From positions 83,813,309 to 83,877,308 of the forward strand of contig NC_079504.1 in the NCBI RefSeq assembly GCF_030052815.1: 64,000 bases of DNA, read 5' to 3'. Each line of letters starts with the position of its first letter. Within the stretch, counting starts at the first letter, position 1. Positions 1 to 12,560 of this stretch are shown piece by piece. This DNA is from Hevea brasiliensis. Taxonomy: Eukaryota; Streptophyta; Magnoliopsida; Malpighiales; Euphorbiaceae. Below the pieces are notes generated by a model, which worked only from the letters and a program-made list of their open reading frames with translations, made no database searches and was not told the origin of the DNA. Made by a program: the position numbers and the translations under genes.

Positions 1-3000
1 AAGTTACAATTAAAGGTAAGTTTGTATTTTTGAGAATTTCTTTGTTAAAGTTTATGTTCATGTTATGGGTGTTGGTTTGGTGAAGGAAAATTTTGAGTTT
101 GAAGGGTTATTGTTGTTTTCATTTTGGAAAGCCATGAGTCACGTTTTTTATGAGATATTTGTGGATATAATTGATGAGAAATGGTGTTGATCATGATGAA
201 TTAGTAACCTAGTGAATTATTTCATGTTTATATGGTGATTTATGCACTTGGATGAGAATTGATGGATTGTAGGGCAATGTGGTGTTGAAGGACAATTTCG
301 GCAGCTTGGGAACCCTTGCATAATTGTATGTATTGATGGAAGTATTGGCAGAATTGTGGCATTAAGGAATGAAGGATATGTGTATGAAATTATTGTGTAA
401 AGTGTATGTGAGAATTAGTGGTGTTTAGGTGTGTTTGTAATGGTAATTAGAAATTGTAATTGTGAATGATATTTGGTGTGTTGAGGGTAATGGTAATCTG
501 CCCAAAATAATGTTAATGTAAAGTAGATAATGCTTTTGGTAATGTACCAAAACAGATTGGTAGGGTATGGAAGTAAACTTTGCAAGTTAAATGTGTGTTT
601 GAAGTGGGGTGTGAAAGGCATAGTGAGGGCAGTGTACATTTTAGCCTATAACCTTAAATGTGTAACCTCAATTGGTATGAGACCAATTTGAGGTGAAACT
701 AGGTACAAAATGTGCCAACTTTCATTGAGAAAGCATACCAAAATTCTGCTTGCAAGGTGACCTAAAAAAATGACCAATTCGGATTAGGTGCAATTAGGAC
801 CTGAAAAATGACCAATTGGGCAGCGGTGAGTGTTTAGGCCATAACTCACTCAAACCAGGTCCAATTGACCTGAAACTTTGACCAAGAATAGTTAAGACCC
901 ATACCTACAAGTCTTATGAAGACACCAAAACCCAGAAATGACCAGAAGCAAGTCAAAAAGCTTGCACAAGTTCGGGTCCAAAAACTGGCCGAACCAAAGT
1001 TGACCAAATTGACCTAAAATTGACCTAATTTGGTACCATTTGACCAGCAGTAGTATAATGACCATAACTTGGTCTACTTAACTCGGATTGACCTGAAATT
1101 TTGCACCGCGTGCAATAAGACATAGATCTACAAGTTTTTAGTTTTGACCGAAGCCCGAAAACCGAGGGAACTAGATCGTCCGGTTAGGTCAAACCAGTGT
1201 CCCGGAATCCAGCAATTTGCATTAAAATGCACTAAGCGAGGAAATGACTTTGGTAAAACATACCAAACCTAAAACCTTATCGAATGTGACATATTAACGA
1301 TACTAAAACCTAATGTACCTAAAACGCAACGAGGGTCGGTATATTAGGTGATTAAGTGAATAATTGAGTTCAGTGCATTATTTTCCAAACACCATCGATA
1401 GAGACAGTTTAATTTAGTACTGAAACACTTCAAATTGTGTTTCTCAGCTAACAAGGACTCAGCAAAAGGGAAAGAAACACTGAGTTCAGACCAGGGAGAC
1501 AGTCATCAGAGGTTTGTGCACAACGGCTATTGCTTTTGAATTTTTCAATTGAAATAAATATTGAATATTTGTATATTATTGTTTTAAATTGTGTTTGTGC
1601 ACAACAACTATTTCTTTTGAATTTTTCAATTGAAATAAATATTGACTATTTGTACATTATTGTTTTAAATTGTGGAAATGTGTTTGAATGGGTATTTATT
1701 GCTTGAAAAGCATTGTAAATGATTTGAAACTGTGAGAAATTGTTTGAATGATATTGATGGATACTTATTGCTTAAAAGCATTGTAAATGGTTTGAAATGG
1801 TGGGAAAATTAGTTTAGTGTGATTTGTGAAAATCGAAGTTAATTATGAATTGTGTTGCCATGTTGTGAATGAAATTATGACTTTGGAAATTTATTGGATT
1901 CTCACGAATCATTTGAATAAAATGTTTGGAATTGATTTTGTGTTCACACTTAGCATGACAGTATCGTATCATTCCTTCTCCAATTATGGGGTTGTGATCG
2001 TTTATTTCCTTCTCCATTTATGGAGTCGTGATCGTTTATTTTTCTCCCTCTCTGGTTTACCAGTTGAGGTGATCGGATGAGTACTCATTCTATAGCTAGA
2101 TCGCATTCCTCATTGATTTCGTTTAGTGAGGTTGTGAGTTCTTTGTCGTGGTGTACAACGCGACATTGATCGGAAAATTGTGTCATGGCTTAAGTTGTGA
2201 ATGAATTGGCAACACTGTATTCTTAAATTATTCGACTAAATTGCATTATTATGTATTGTGAGATTGTGAAATTGATTCAAACTCTCATTGACATATACTG
2301 TCTTTTGAATTCAAACATGATCTGACTTATGGAAAATTATTGTGATATTGACAAATGGAGTTTAAATTCTTGTTGACATTATTGTCTTGAATTTAACTAT
2401 GATTTTAAGTATCCACTATTTACATGACTTATGAATTGTGATTTGAAATTGTATTTGGTTAATGTTGTGCACCACTGAGACATTGTCTCAGCGATAGCTT
2501 TTTAATTGCTGTCGCAGGTAGAGAGACAGACAGGGCAGCAGACTAGGCTGCATATACCTCCAGCGAGAGATTTTTCGGGTATAATGAGTATACCAATATT
2601 TTGCATTTTGTACTGTAATGTATGACACTGTATGTACATATTGTTTTTGGTTTTGAGCAGTTGTAAATTAAATTGTACCTTGAAGTTGTAAATTAATTAT
2701 GAGGGTTTTGGATTGTAAAAGCTGTATTATATTTCCTTAACTCAGACTTTGAAAAATTTCTATGGAATTGAGTTGAGAAATATATTGTGTTGAGAAAAAT
2801 GTGGAGTTGAGATTTGAAAATATATTGAAGTGCTTTTTACAGCTTTTCTGAAGAACTGTTTTGTCCAAAATACAGATGGCACTCTGCCAAAATTTTTACA
2901 GAAATTCCAAATAAACCAAATGAGTTATTTGTTTCACTTCAGTTCACTAAAGTTTTTAACACCTGTAAATAGTGCTCACCACTATAAAAGAAGTAAGAAA

Positions 3001-3113
3001 AGTTTTTAAAATCCCTTGTAGTGTATTTAATGGGTTATCGATGAAGCGAGTTGGTAATTCATTAGGTATACTACGGGATCATGTTATGCCTTACTGAGGG
3101 GTAGGGTGTGACA
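1..3113 (+). repeat. 5' LTR of A1 (3' three-quarters only)
   Basis: Aligns almost base for base with 5157-8255. It ends at GGGTGTGACA, immediately before the primer-binding region. The first ~840 bp lie outside the window. Positions 1513-1670 contain a tandem duplication of an ~85-bp AT-rich unit (GTGCACAAC...) that A2 lacks. An AAG|GTAAGT splice donor lies at 15-21. Open frames in the LTR are short and identical in both LTRs only because the LTRs are copies. Confidence 0.92.
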
Positions 3114-3121
3114 TGTTTTAG

Positions 3122-3133
3122 TGGTATCAGAGC
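3122..3133 (+). other. Primer-binding site of A1
   Basis: TGGTATCAGAGC lies eight bases after the LTR end. This is the common plant site complementary to the 3' end of initiator tRNA-Met. The same site occurs at the matching place in A2 and in the old chromovirus. Confidence 0.9.
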
Positions 3134-3203
3134 AAAGTTTCTAAATTTTGTTTTCACCTGTTAATTGAATGTTCTTTCTTCATAGTACAACTGCTCAATA
3201 TCA

Positions 3204-3431
3204 TTGTTTGATACATACAGTACATTACAGTATAAATATGCACTAACGAGAGTAAAAATCCTTGTGTTAATCGATCTGGGTTCTACCCATTCTTATGTGT
3301 GTGCTAGCATCATTGATTTCATTGCTGCTCCAGGTACAAAAATGGATTTTGAGGTGCTAGTAACAAGTCCGTTAGGACAGGAGGTCGGGGAAATAAATTT
3401 TGATGCATTAGTGATTAGTCCTTTAGGATAA
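3204..3431 (+). pseudogene. Gag leader fused to protease remnant
   Basis: A 75-codon open frame begins in the untranslated leader (also found upstream of gag in A2) and runs directly into a retropepsin-like segment with DLGSTHSYV. That segment corresponds to the DPGSTHSYV active-site region in the old chromovirus at about 51180. All of gag is missing, so one internal deletion joined the leader to the protease. The usual D-S/T-G or D-P-G active site reads D-L-G here, and the frame stops soon after. It is a deletion scar, not a working protease. Confidence 0.75.
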
Positions 3432-4300
3432 GGATTGTGATAATAAGTGAAATTAGTTTTGGAAGAGTTTATCGGCGAAAAGTATTTGCTGACACACCAT
3501 AAAATTATAAAGCTAATTGGCGAGCCTACTTAATGTAAGGCAAGAGAACTTAAAAGTAAGTTACAGAAATAGAATTGCTCTAGATGAAGGCAGAGATGTT
3601 ACTGTAGTAATTGTTAATAGATATTGTAATCAGAAGAAGTTCGGATATCAGTGAATTTGAAAAGGATAAAAGATAGGAAAGTTTGATCTATTGGGTAAGC
3701 TGCAGATTTCAGTACTAACTTGAGATTATTGTGTAGAGCTACATACTACCCGATAGTACACCTAGATGAGAATAGTTGCCAACGGCATCTGTTTTTTGTA
3801 TAGTTATGCCAGGACAGAATTTAATTGTTAGAAATAAGTTGAAAATCCTACTTAGGGATCTAAAACTCAAAAATTAGAATGTCGAAAGGTTATAGTTCAG
3901 TACAAAAGGAAGTGAGTTATAGAATATTGACAGATAAAAAGAGTTACGGAAGTAGAGATTTGAACAGTTGATTCATATGTAACAAAGAAATATTACGAAT
4001 GTGAGGAAGACTATGGATTAGAATGGTCAGAGGACCAATGACTGATGAATGATTCTAACATGACCTCAAGGGTCATTCAAGAAGCAACGTAAACCGAAAT
4101 ATTAGACAGCATAATAGTAAGAGGAGATTGGTGTTATCCAAACAAATCAAACATTGTATTAGATTGTTAAAAGACTTATACAAATTTGAGGAAAAGAAGA
4201 TTATACGATCATATAGAAAGGAGAAAATAAACGTATGACTATTGTAAGATGACTACTGGGTAAAATTTCGTGGACGAAATTTATTTAAGGGGGGGAGAAT
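3432..4300 (+). other. Non-coding 3' tail of A1 with polypurine tract
   Basis: About 870 bp with no meaningful ORF. It matches the tail of A2 (29505-30445) despite lacking coding capacity. It ends in a polypurine tract, AAGGGGGGGAGA, at 4287-4298, directly before the 3' LTR, which would prime plus-strand DNA synthesis. Confidence 0.8.
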
Positions 4301-7300
4301 TGTAACACCCCTAAGTTCGGTAGTGCGTTCTACTGCTCCAGTGACCAGTGTTGTCCGGATAGCTAGGATGCCTAGAACCACACCTTGATATGAGAGAGGA
4401 GACATAAATAATGAAATACAAGAAAAGAAAATACAAGAAAAACAAAGGAAAAATAATAGCAAAGAAATGTCACCAAGTTAAGCGAGCCGGAAACCTAGCG
4501 ATGGGTGACCGCACCGGGAAGTCACGGCGTGGACCGTTGACTGGCCCTGGACTGCGGGGAACCCTGGAAAACATTTTTAGGACATAAATAGACCCTTATT
4601 GAAGTATAAATCTCATTAGAAAGATTAAAGAAAAATTAAATAATTAGTACAAAGAAAAGTGAGAAATCGAAAAACAGACAAAACCAATACAGAAAAATCG
4701 GAATGCCACGAACAGGGCATTATGGTCTTTTGACATCCCGAAGTGTCTTTTGACCTAAATATCCATTAAAAAATAAATAATATTACACTTAGAAAATAAA
4801 ATGAAAAATTAAATTGAGGGTACCTAATACAAATAGCCAAAATGGAGTGAAAAATGTGTAAATAACACATGTAAACATATTATATGATTTAATCCAAATA
4901 AGTGGACCACTAAAGGAATAAATTAAAGCTAATGGGGCAGGTGTACACCTAACATACCATCTGCAGATTCATTTTCTCTTAGTTCTTCAACAATGCCGTA
5001 ACAAGCTCCCTAAGAAAACTCCATAGCCATTTTGCTTCAAACCTCATCTTCTCCTCCATTTTCAACTCCAATCCCTTAAGTAGCTTTATGAAAAATGGTC
5101 TACACATCACAAGGAAGATATTGATACCAATTTTGAGAAGTTTGGTGAAGGTTTAGCAAGTTACAATTAAAGGTAAGTTTGCATTTTTGAGAATTTCTTT
5201 GTTAAAGTTTATGTTCATGTTATGGGTGTTGGTTTGGTGAAGGAAAATTTTGAGTTTGAAGGGTTATTGTTGTTTTCATTTTGGACAGCCATGAGTCACG
5301 TTTTTTATGAGATATTTGTGGATATAATTGATGAGAAATGGTGTTGATCATGATGAATTAGTAACCTAGTGAATTATTTCATGTTTATATGGTGATTTAT
5401 GCACTTGGATGAGAATTGATGGATTGTAGGGCAATGTGGTGTTGAAGGACAATTTTGGCAGCTTGGGAACCCTTGCATAATTGTATGTATTGATGGAAGT
5501 ATTGGCAGAATTGTGGCATTAAGGAATGAAGGATATGTGTATGAAATTATTGTGTAAAGTGTATGTGAGAATTAGTGGTGTTTAGGTGTGTTTGTAATGG
5601 TAATTAGAAATTGTAATTGTGAATGATATTTGGTGTGTTGAGGGTAATGGTAATCTGCCCAAAATAATTTTAATGTAAATTAGATAATGCTTTTGGTAAT
5701 GTACCAAAACAGATTGGTAGGGTATGGAAGTAAACTTTGCAAGTTAAATGTGTGTTTGAAGTGGGGTGTGAAAGGCATAGTGAGGGCAGTGTACATTTTA
5801 GCCTATAACCTTAAATGTGTAATCTCAATTGGTATGAGACCAATTTGAGGTGAAACTAGGCACAAAATGTGCCAACTTTCATTGAGAAACCATACCAAAA
5901 TTCTGCTTGCAAGGTGACCTAAAAAAATGACCAATTCGGATTAGGTGCAATTAGGACCTGAAAAATGACCAATTGGGCAGCAGTGAGTGTTTAGGCCATA
6001 ACTCACTCAAACCAGGTCCAATTGACCTGAAATTTTGACCAAGAATAGTTAAGACCCATACCTACAAGTCTTATGAAGACACCAAAACCCAGAAATGACC
6101 AGAAGCAAGTCAAAAAGCTTGCACAAGTTCGGGTCCAAAAACTGGCCGAACCAAAGTTGACCAAATTGACCTAAAATTGACCTAATTTGGTACCATTTGA
6201 CCAGCAGTAGTGTAATGACCATAACTTGGTCTACTTAACTCGGATTGACCTGAAATTTTGCACCGCGTGCAATAAGACATAGATCTACAAGTTTTTAGTT
6301 TTGACCGGCCGAAAACCGAGGAACTAGATCGTCCGGTTAGGTCAAACCAGTGTCGAGAATCGACAATTTGCATTAAAATGCACTAAGCGAGAAATGACTT
6401 TGGTAAAACATACCAAACCTAAAACCTTATCGAATGTGACATATTAACGATACTAAAACCTAATGTACCTAAAGCATAGCGAGGGTCGGTATATTAGGTG
6501 ATTAAGTGAATAATTGAGTTGATGCATTATTTTCCAAACACCATCGATAGAGACAGTTTAATTTAATCAAACACTTCAAATTGTGTTTCTCAGCTAACAA
6601 GGACTCAGCAAAAGGGAAAGAAACACTGAGTTCAGACCAGGGAGACAGTCATCAGAGGTTTGTGCACAACGGCTATTGCTTTTGAATTTTTCAATTGAAA
6701 TAAATATTGAATATTTGTATATTATTGTTTTAAATTGTGTTTGTGCACAACAACTATTTCTTTTGAATTTTTCAATTGAAATAAATATTGACTATTTGTA
6801 CATTATTGTTTTAAATTGTGGAAATGTGTTTGAATGGGTATTTATTGCTTGAAAAGCATTGTAAATGATTTGAAACTGTGAGAAATTGTTTGAATGATAT
6901 TGATGGATACTTATTGCTTAAAAGCATTGTAAATGGTTTGAAATGGTGGGAAAATTAGTTTAGTGTGATTTGTGAAAATCGAAGTTAATTATGAATTGTG
7001 TTGCCATGTTGTGAATGAAATTATGACTTTGGAAATTTATTGGATTCTCACGAATCATTTGAATAAAATGTTTGGAATTGATTTTGTGTTCACACTTAGC
7101 ATGACAGTATCGTATCATTCCTTCTCCAATTATGGGGTTGTGATCGTTTATTTCCTTCTCCATTTATGGAGTCGTGATCGTTTATTTTTCCCTCTCTGGT
7201 TTACCAGTTGAGGTGATCGGATGAGTACTCATTATAGAGCTAGCTCCCCTTCCTCATTGATTTCGATTAGTGAGATTGTGATTGCTTTGTCGTGGTGTAC

Positions 7301-8255
7301 AACGCGGCATTGATCGGAAAATTGTGTCATGGCTTAAGTTGTGAATGAATTGGCAACACTGTATTCTTAAATTATTCGACTAAATTGCATTATTATGTAT
7401 TGTGAGATTGTGAAATTGATTCAAACTCTCATTGACATATACTGTCTTTTGAATTCAAACATGATCTGACTTATGGAAAATTATTGTGATATTGACAAAT
7501 GGAGTTTAAATTCTTGTTGACATTATTGTCTTGAATTTAACTATGATTTTAAGTATCCACTATTTACATGACTTATGAATTGTGATTTGAAATTGTATTT
7601 GGTTAATGTTGTGCACCACTGAGACATTGTCTCAGCGATAGCTTTTTATTGCTGTCGCAGGTAGAGAGACAGACAGGGCAGCAGACTAGGCTGCATATAC
7701 CTCCAGCGAGAGATTTTTCGGGTATAATGAGTATACCAATATTTTGCATTTTGTACTGTAATGTATGACACTGTATGTACATATTGTTTTGGTTTTGAGC
7801 AGTTGTAAATTAAATTGTACCTTGAAGTTGTAAATTAATTATGAGTGTTTTGGATTGTAAAAGCTGTATTATATTTCCTTATCTCAGACTTTGAAAAATT
7901 TCTATGGAATTGAGTTGAGAAATATATTGTGTTGAGAAAAATGTGGAGTTGAGATTTGAAAATATATTGAAGTGCTTTTTACAGGTTTTCTGAAGAACTA
8001 TTTTGTCCAAAATACAGATGGCACTCTGCCAAAATTTTTACAGAAATTCCAAATAAACCAAATGAGTTATTTGTTTCACTTCAGTTCACCAAAGTTTTTA
8101 ACACCTGTAAATAGTGCTCACCACTGTAAAAGAAGTAAGAAAAGTTTTTAAAATCCCTTGTAGTGTATTTAATGGGTTATCAGTAGACGAAGTTGGTAAT
8201 TCATTAGGTATACTACGGGATCATGTTATGCCTTACTGAGGGGTAGGGTGTGACA
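4301..8255 (+). repeat. 3' LTR of A1 (complete, 3,955 bp)
   Basis: Begins TGTAACACCC just after the polypurine tract and ends GGGTGTGACA. A leader-like stretch at about 4970-5160 ends in an AAG|GTAAGT splice donor at 5172/5173. Compared with the 5' LTR, differences concentrate in small indels, for example around 6303-6365 and 6518-6572. Confidence 0.92.
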
Positions 8256-9070
8256 ATTGACTTGCCCTGGACCACCCTGGAAAAAATTTTTAAGACTTAA
8301 ATAAACATCTATTGAAGTATAAATGACATTAGAAATGTCAAAGAAAAATTAGTTAATTAGTACAAAGAAAAACGAGAAATCGAGAAACTGACAAAACTCG
8401 GTGTTACAGAAAAATCGGGAATACAACCCGAATAGGAGCATTATGGTCAATTGACACCCCGAGTTGACTTTTGACCTCAATGTCCATTAAAAATAAATGA
8501 TATTAAACCTTGAAAATATCATGAAAATTAAAGTGGTGGTACATAATTTAAATAGTAAAAGAAATGAGGCAAATTTGCAAATTTTGGAAACTTTGAATAA
8601 ATAAATCATTTCCTAAAGTTAGTGCTCCACTAACTTACATTGTGGGAAACCTTATTAAACATTTGGACAGGTTAAACTTCATATTCAACCTTCAGAAACC
8701 ACACCAGCCAAAACTCTCCTAAAGTTCATCCATGGCCGTCCACCATGCAAGGGCCAATCCACCATGATCAAGCCACCCAATCATCAAGTTGTCTTCACTA
8801 AAGTTAGAGTACACCTTTTAGGCAGTAGTTTGGGAGCATGAAGGGAGATATTTGAAGGAGTTTTGACAAGCTACACTTGAGGTACATGTTCATTTCTTCA
8901 TCCTTTCTCCATTAAAGCTTGTGTGGGTGTTGTGGTGAATGGATTTATGGAAGAAAAGTTGAAGTTTGGTGAGTTATGATGATATTACATTTTGGCAGCC
9001 ATGGAAGTGTAAGGTAAGTGGTTTGTTCTTATATGAATTTGATGGGTAATGAAGTTAATTAGAGTGCTTA
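8256..9070 (+). repeat. Old chromovirus 5' LTR, piece 1
   Basis: Starts in the middle of the LTR pattern (compare 4537 onward in A1). A leader-like stretch is followed by a weak GAG|GTACAT donor at 8881/8882, at the same place as the donor of A1 and A2. It is cut at 9070 by the solo LTR. Confidence 0.85.
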
Positions 9071-12000
9071 TGTCACACCTTACCCCTCTGTAAGGCATAA
9101 CATGATCCCGTAAAATACCTAATGAACTACCGAACTTCACCTACCGATAACTCATTAAGTATCCTACAAGGGATTTTAAAACAATTTTCTACTTTTTATA
9201 AGTGGTGAGCATTTTCTAATAGGTATTAAAACATTTAATTAAAGTTGGAAACTAGTTAAATTTTTTTGGGCCCATTTTATTTTTCTGTAAATTTTATAAA
9301 AATTTTGGCAGAGTGCCATCTGTATTGTGAGAAAATAGTTCTTCAAATACCTGAAAAGAAGCACTTCCAATAATTTATTTCAACCACTTCTTCAATTTCA
9401 CAATCAATCTCAACCAATTTCTCATCTTTCAAAATTCAACAATCCTCATTTCTCAATTTCCAATAATCATAAAAATACTATCAATTAATTTCATTCATTC
9501 ATATTTCATTAAAGATAGACAATCTATATACATCATACTAAAAATTTACATTCGGAAAATCCAAACCAAAATTTATTACAAACTTTATACAAACTTTGTA
9601 CAAGCTGCTCAAGACCAATTTTATATGTCCATACATTTACGTGCATTACATACATCAAAATAAATATTTACAGTCATAGTATAAATTATACCCGATAACT
9701 TCAAGCAAGTAGGTCCTCAATCCTCAGCAGCTCAGTCTGCTACTCCTCTAGTCTCTATATCTGCGACAGCAATAACAGCCATCGCTGAGTACTAGGACTC
9801 AGTGGTGCACAACATACTAAAATAATCTTTATGCAGAATTTAAATCACATTTATTCAAAAATTGGACTGAACATGAGAATTAAATACAAAACATGAATTA
9901 TGAGATTTTAATCCAAACAAGTTCATTTCGAAATATGAAAACACATTTCATAAAACCCACAGTTATATCATGCCATTCGAAATAAATATAATCTCAATAG
10001 CCAGAGGCTAAGGAGAAGTCACTTCACAAGGCTAGCTAGCTCAAATATATGGGAACCCATTCTTTTTCTTCTTCTACTGGCACACACCTCAACACTTCAG
10101 CCAGAGAAGAAATCAAAATTCGAAACTGATTACCCCCACTTGTCATGCTAGTGAGGTGTTCAAATATATGGTCATGACACTGTGGTTTCAAAACTTATCT
10201 TAACAATTTGCTAAACATTGCCATTTCAAATATACACAATAACTTTCAACAATTTAAATCAAAGCATCACAAATAATGTCACAATTCACTATTTCAAATT
10301 ATTCAAAACAATATGCAAAAAATAATTTACAGAAATTATACGTTGTGCACAAACCTTAAGCGAGTCGCCTCTTGGCCTTGACTCGATTCCTCGGGTTCTT
10401 TCCCGCTGTTCTTTTCCACTGAAACACACAGTTTCACAGTGTTTCAGTACCATAACTGAGCATAAATCCAAAAATAAATTTAAATTCACTTTTACCTAGC
10501 TCTAATGTGCTAAACTTGACGTTTTTTAAATTTTGTGTTTTGGGGTTACTATTCACTATACTATTCAAGTCAATTTGTTGACTTTCTAAGGCTTAATAGG
10601 TATGAAAATTCCAACTTCACCCACATACCACATTTTGGTCACTAAATTTGTTGGTTTTGGTTGTTTACTCAAATTCTAAGTCTTTTAGGCAAATTTGTCA
10701 ATTTTCAATTTTGGTGTCTTAAGTTACATTGTTCCATTGGTCATTTTTCAGAATTTAGCAAAACTTCCTTTATAGAAAATGTTCCCTATTGTTCTCCTTT
10801 TTGGATCACTCCAATTGGAGTTTTGCAACTCAAGTTATAGCCATTTGAATCATGGCTGCCGGATTGGACTTAACCCAGATTTCTGGGTAAATTCTAGTTC
10901 TGGCAGTTTTAGGTCACCAATTTTGGGTGGCTAAATGACTTGGTTAATGGCATAATTTGGATTTGTGTTCTTCATGAAAGTTTTAGTCTATATCTCAACT
11001 GTCCACTGGTAAAATTTCAGGTCATTTAGACCTTCCTAGCTCAAGTTATGGCCAAATGAACAAACACTGTTCATTTGGTCAGTTTGTATAGGGCAGACTG
11101 AGAATTTTCAGATTTAGTCAATTTGTTCACTAGGTTTTGGTCACTTTTTGGGCATGCTTCCTGAATGAAAATTGTGTCATTTAGTGTCTATTTTCATTCC
11201 CAATTGGTCTCATACCAATTGGACTTGTAAATTTTCAGTTTTGGTCCCTCAAAGGGACCTTGGTCCTACTGCCAACAGCATGACCACATTGAATCCGAAT
11301 TTGCTTTTGGTTCAAACACTTCTAACACACTTCATTTGGTCACAAATGACCATTTCTCACCTCAAAATAGGTTAAAGACATCATTTACCAATTTCTCATA
11401 TTTTTATCTCTAAACCCTAAGTGTCCAAAACCCTAGTTCACCAATTCTTTGCATTTAGCTAATTCAAAGCCTTTAACCATAGTCATTCAACTCCTTAATG
11501 TTTATATTCCCTTCTAATTCAATCAAACCATGCAATAATACCCCTACACACATGCTGGCCGAAATTCACTTATAGTCAACACTTTTAATTTGTTTCAATT
11601 TTCTCATAATTTATAAGCTATTTCACTAACTACACATGAATTAAATTTAGGAAATAGAGAGTTAAAACTCTAACCTTTGCTTTGGATTCACAAAACTTCA
11701 ATTTTCTATTTTTCTTCCTCCTTCTTTCTTCTATACTTCTTGTCTAGGGTTCTTTAGAAGCTTTCTAGGGTTTAGGGTTAAATTTAGTGAAAAAACATCA
11801 AGTTATTCAAGGTTGAATTACTCTTTAATGGTGGACAATTATGGAGAAGGGAGAGAGAGGAGTTTTGGCTAGCTTGAAGAAGGAAGAAGGAAAATGAATT
11901 TTGTCTATTTAATTTGTATATTTATCTTCTAATTGACTTAGTCAAATTATTATGTAATGAAAAATTATTTATGACCTCAAGTGTGATGTCACCATGATGA

Positions 12001-12560
12001 TGTCATAACCTTTTCAACTTTTTTTTTCTTCTTTTTTTTCATTTATTTTTCTATTAGTTCTTTAATTTAATTCCCGACTCTGAAATTTTCTTTTCTCCAA
12101 TTTTATTTGATAGTTAGGTCAGGAGTCAGCTCTCGGGGTCAATTGACCAAATTGCCCCTCGCCAGTTTAACCTGGTTTGCAAATAATTCAATATTTCTTC
12201 CGGCTCCCTGACCTAATCATTTGACTGGCTTAACAATTCCTTTTCGTGATTTTATCTTTTCCACTGTGTTTGTAATGGTCTTAAGGACCGCAGCGTCACA
12301 TTTTACGATTTGAAATTTGAGTTTAAATCAACTTCGCAATCATTCCTGAGAAGGTCACCCATCGCTGTGACTCTCGACTCGTTTAACTTCTTATGTTCTG
12401 TTTTTCTTATTTATACTTAACTAATTGACAATTACTAATTATTTGTGTTTATGGCTTATCTAGTTGTCTTAAGTGTGGTTTTAATCCCCTTAGTTGTCTG
12501 GACCGACTCCAATCATCGAAATAGTGAAATATGCCAGGCTATGCAAATAGGGGTGCTACA
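9071..12560 (-). mobile_element. Solo LTR of a related Tekay-like family, minus strand
   Basis: Read on the minus strand, it starts TGTAGCACCCC at 12560 and ends ACCTTACCC...TGTGACA-type sequence at 9071. Its last ~60 bp closely match the ends of the A1 and A2 LTRs. Flanks are GCTTA (9066-9070) and ACTTA (12561-12565), a 5-bp target duplication with one mismatch. No interior, primer site or polypurine tract is attached, so it is probably what remained after recombination between two LTRs. A donor-like AAG|GTTAGA lies near 11670 on the minus strand. Confidence 0.82.

Larger units (their letters stand above)
1..8255 (+). mobile_element. Element A1: non-autonomous Tekay/Del-like LTR retrotransposon, 5' end outside the window
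   Basis: Two nearly identical direct repeats (1-3113 and 5157-8255) flank a short interior. The complete LTR begins TGTAACACCC and ends GGGTGTGACA, a typical TG...CA pair with mirrored ends. The interior is only about 1.19 kb and holds a primer-binding site, a scrap of protease and a polypurine tract, so the element cannot supply its own enzymes. Sequence right of 8255 matches a point about 240 bp into a related LTR, so A1 inserted into the LTR of the old chromovirus. Its left target duplication lies outside the window. Confidence 0.9.

Noticed and set aside
1814..2080. Overlapping ~70-85-codon ORFs that recur identically at 6960-7211
   Set aside because: They recur only because the two A1 LTRs are copies. 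They lie on both strands in AT-rich LTR sequence and have no domain features.
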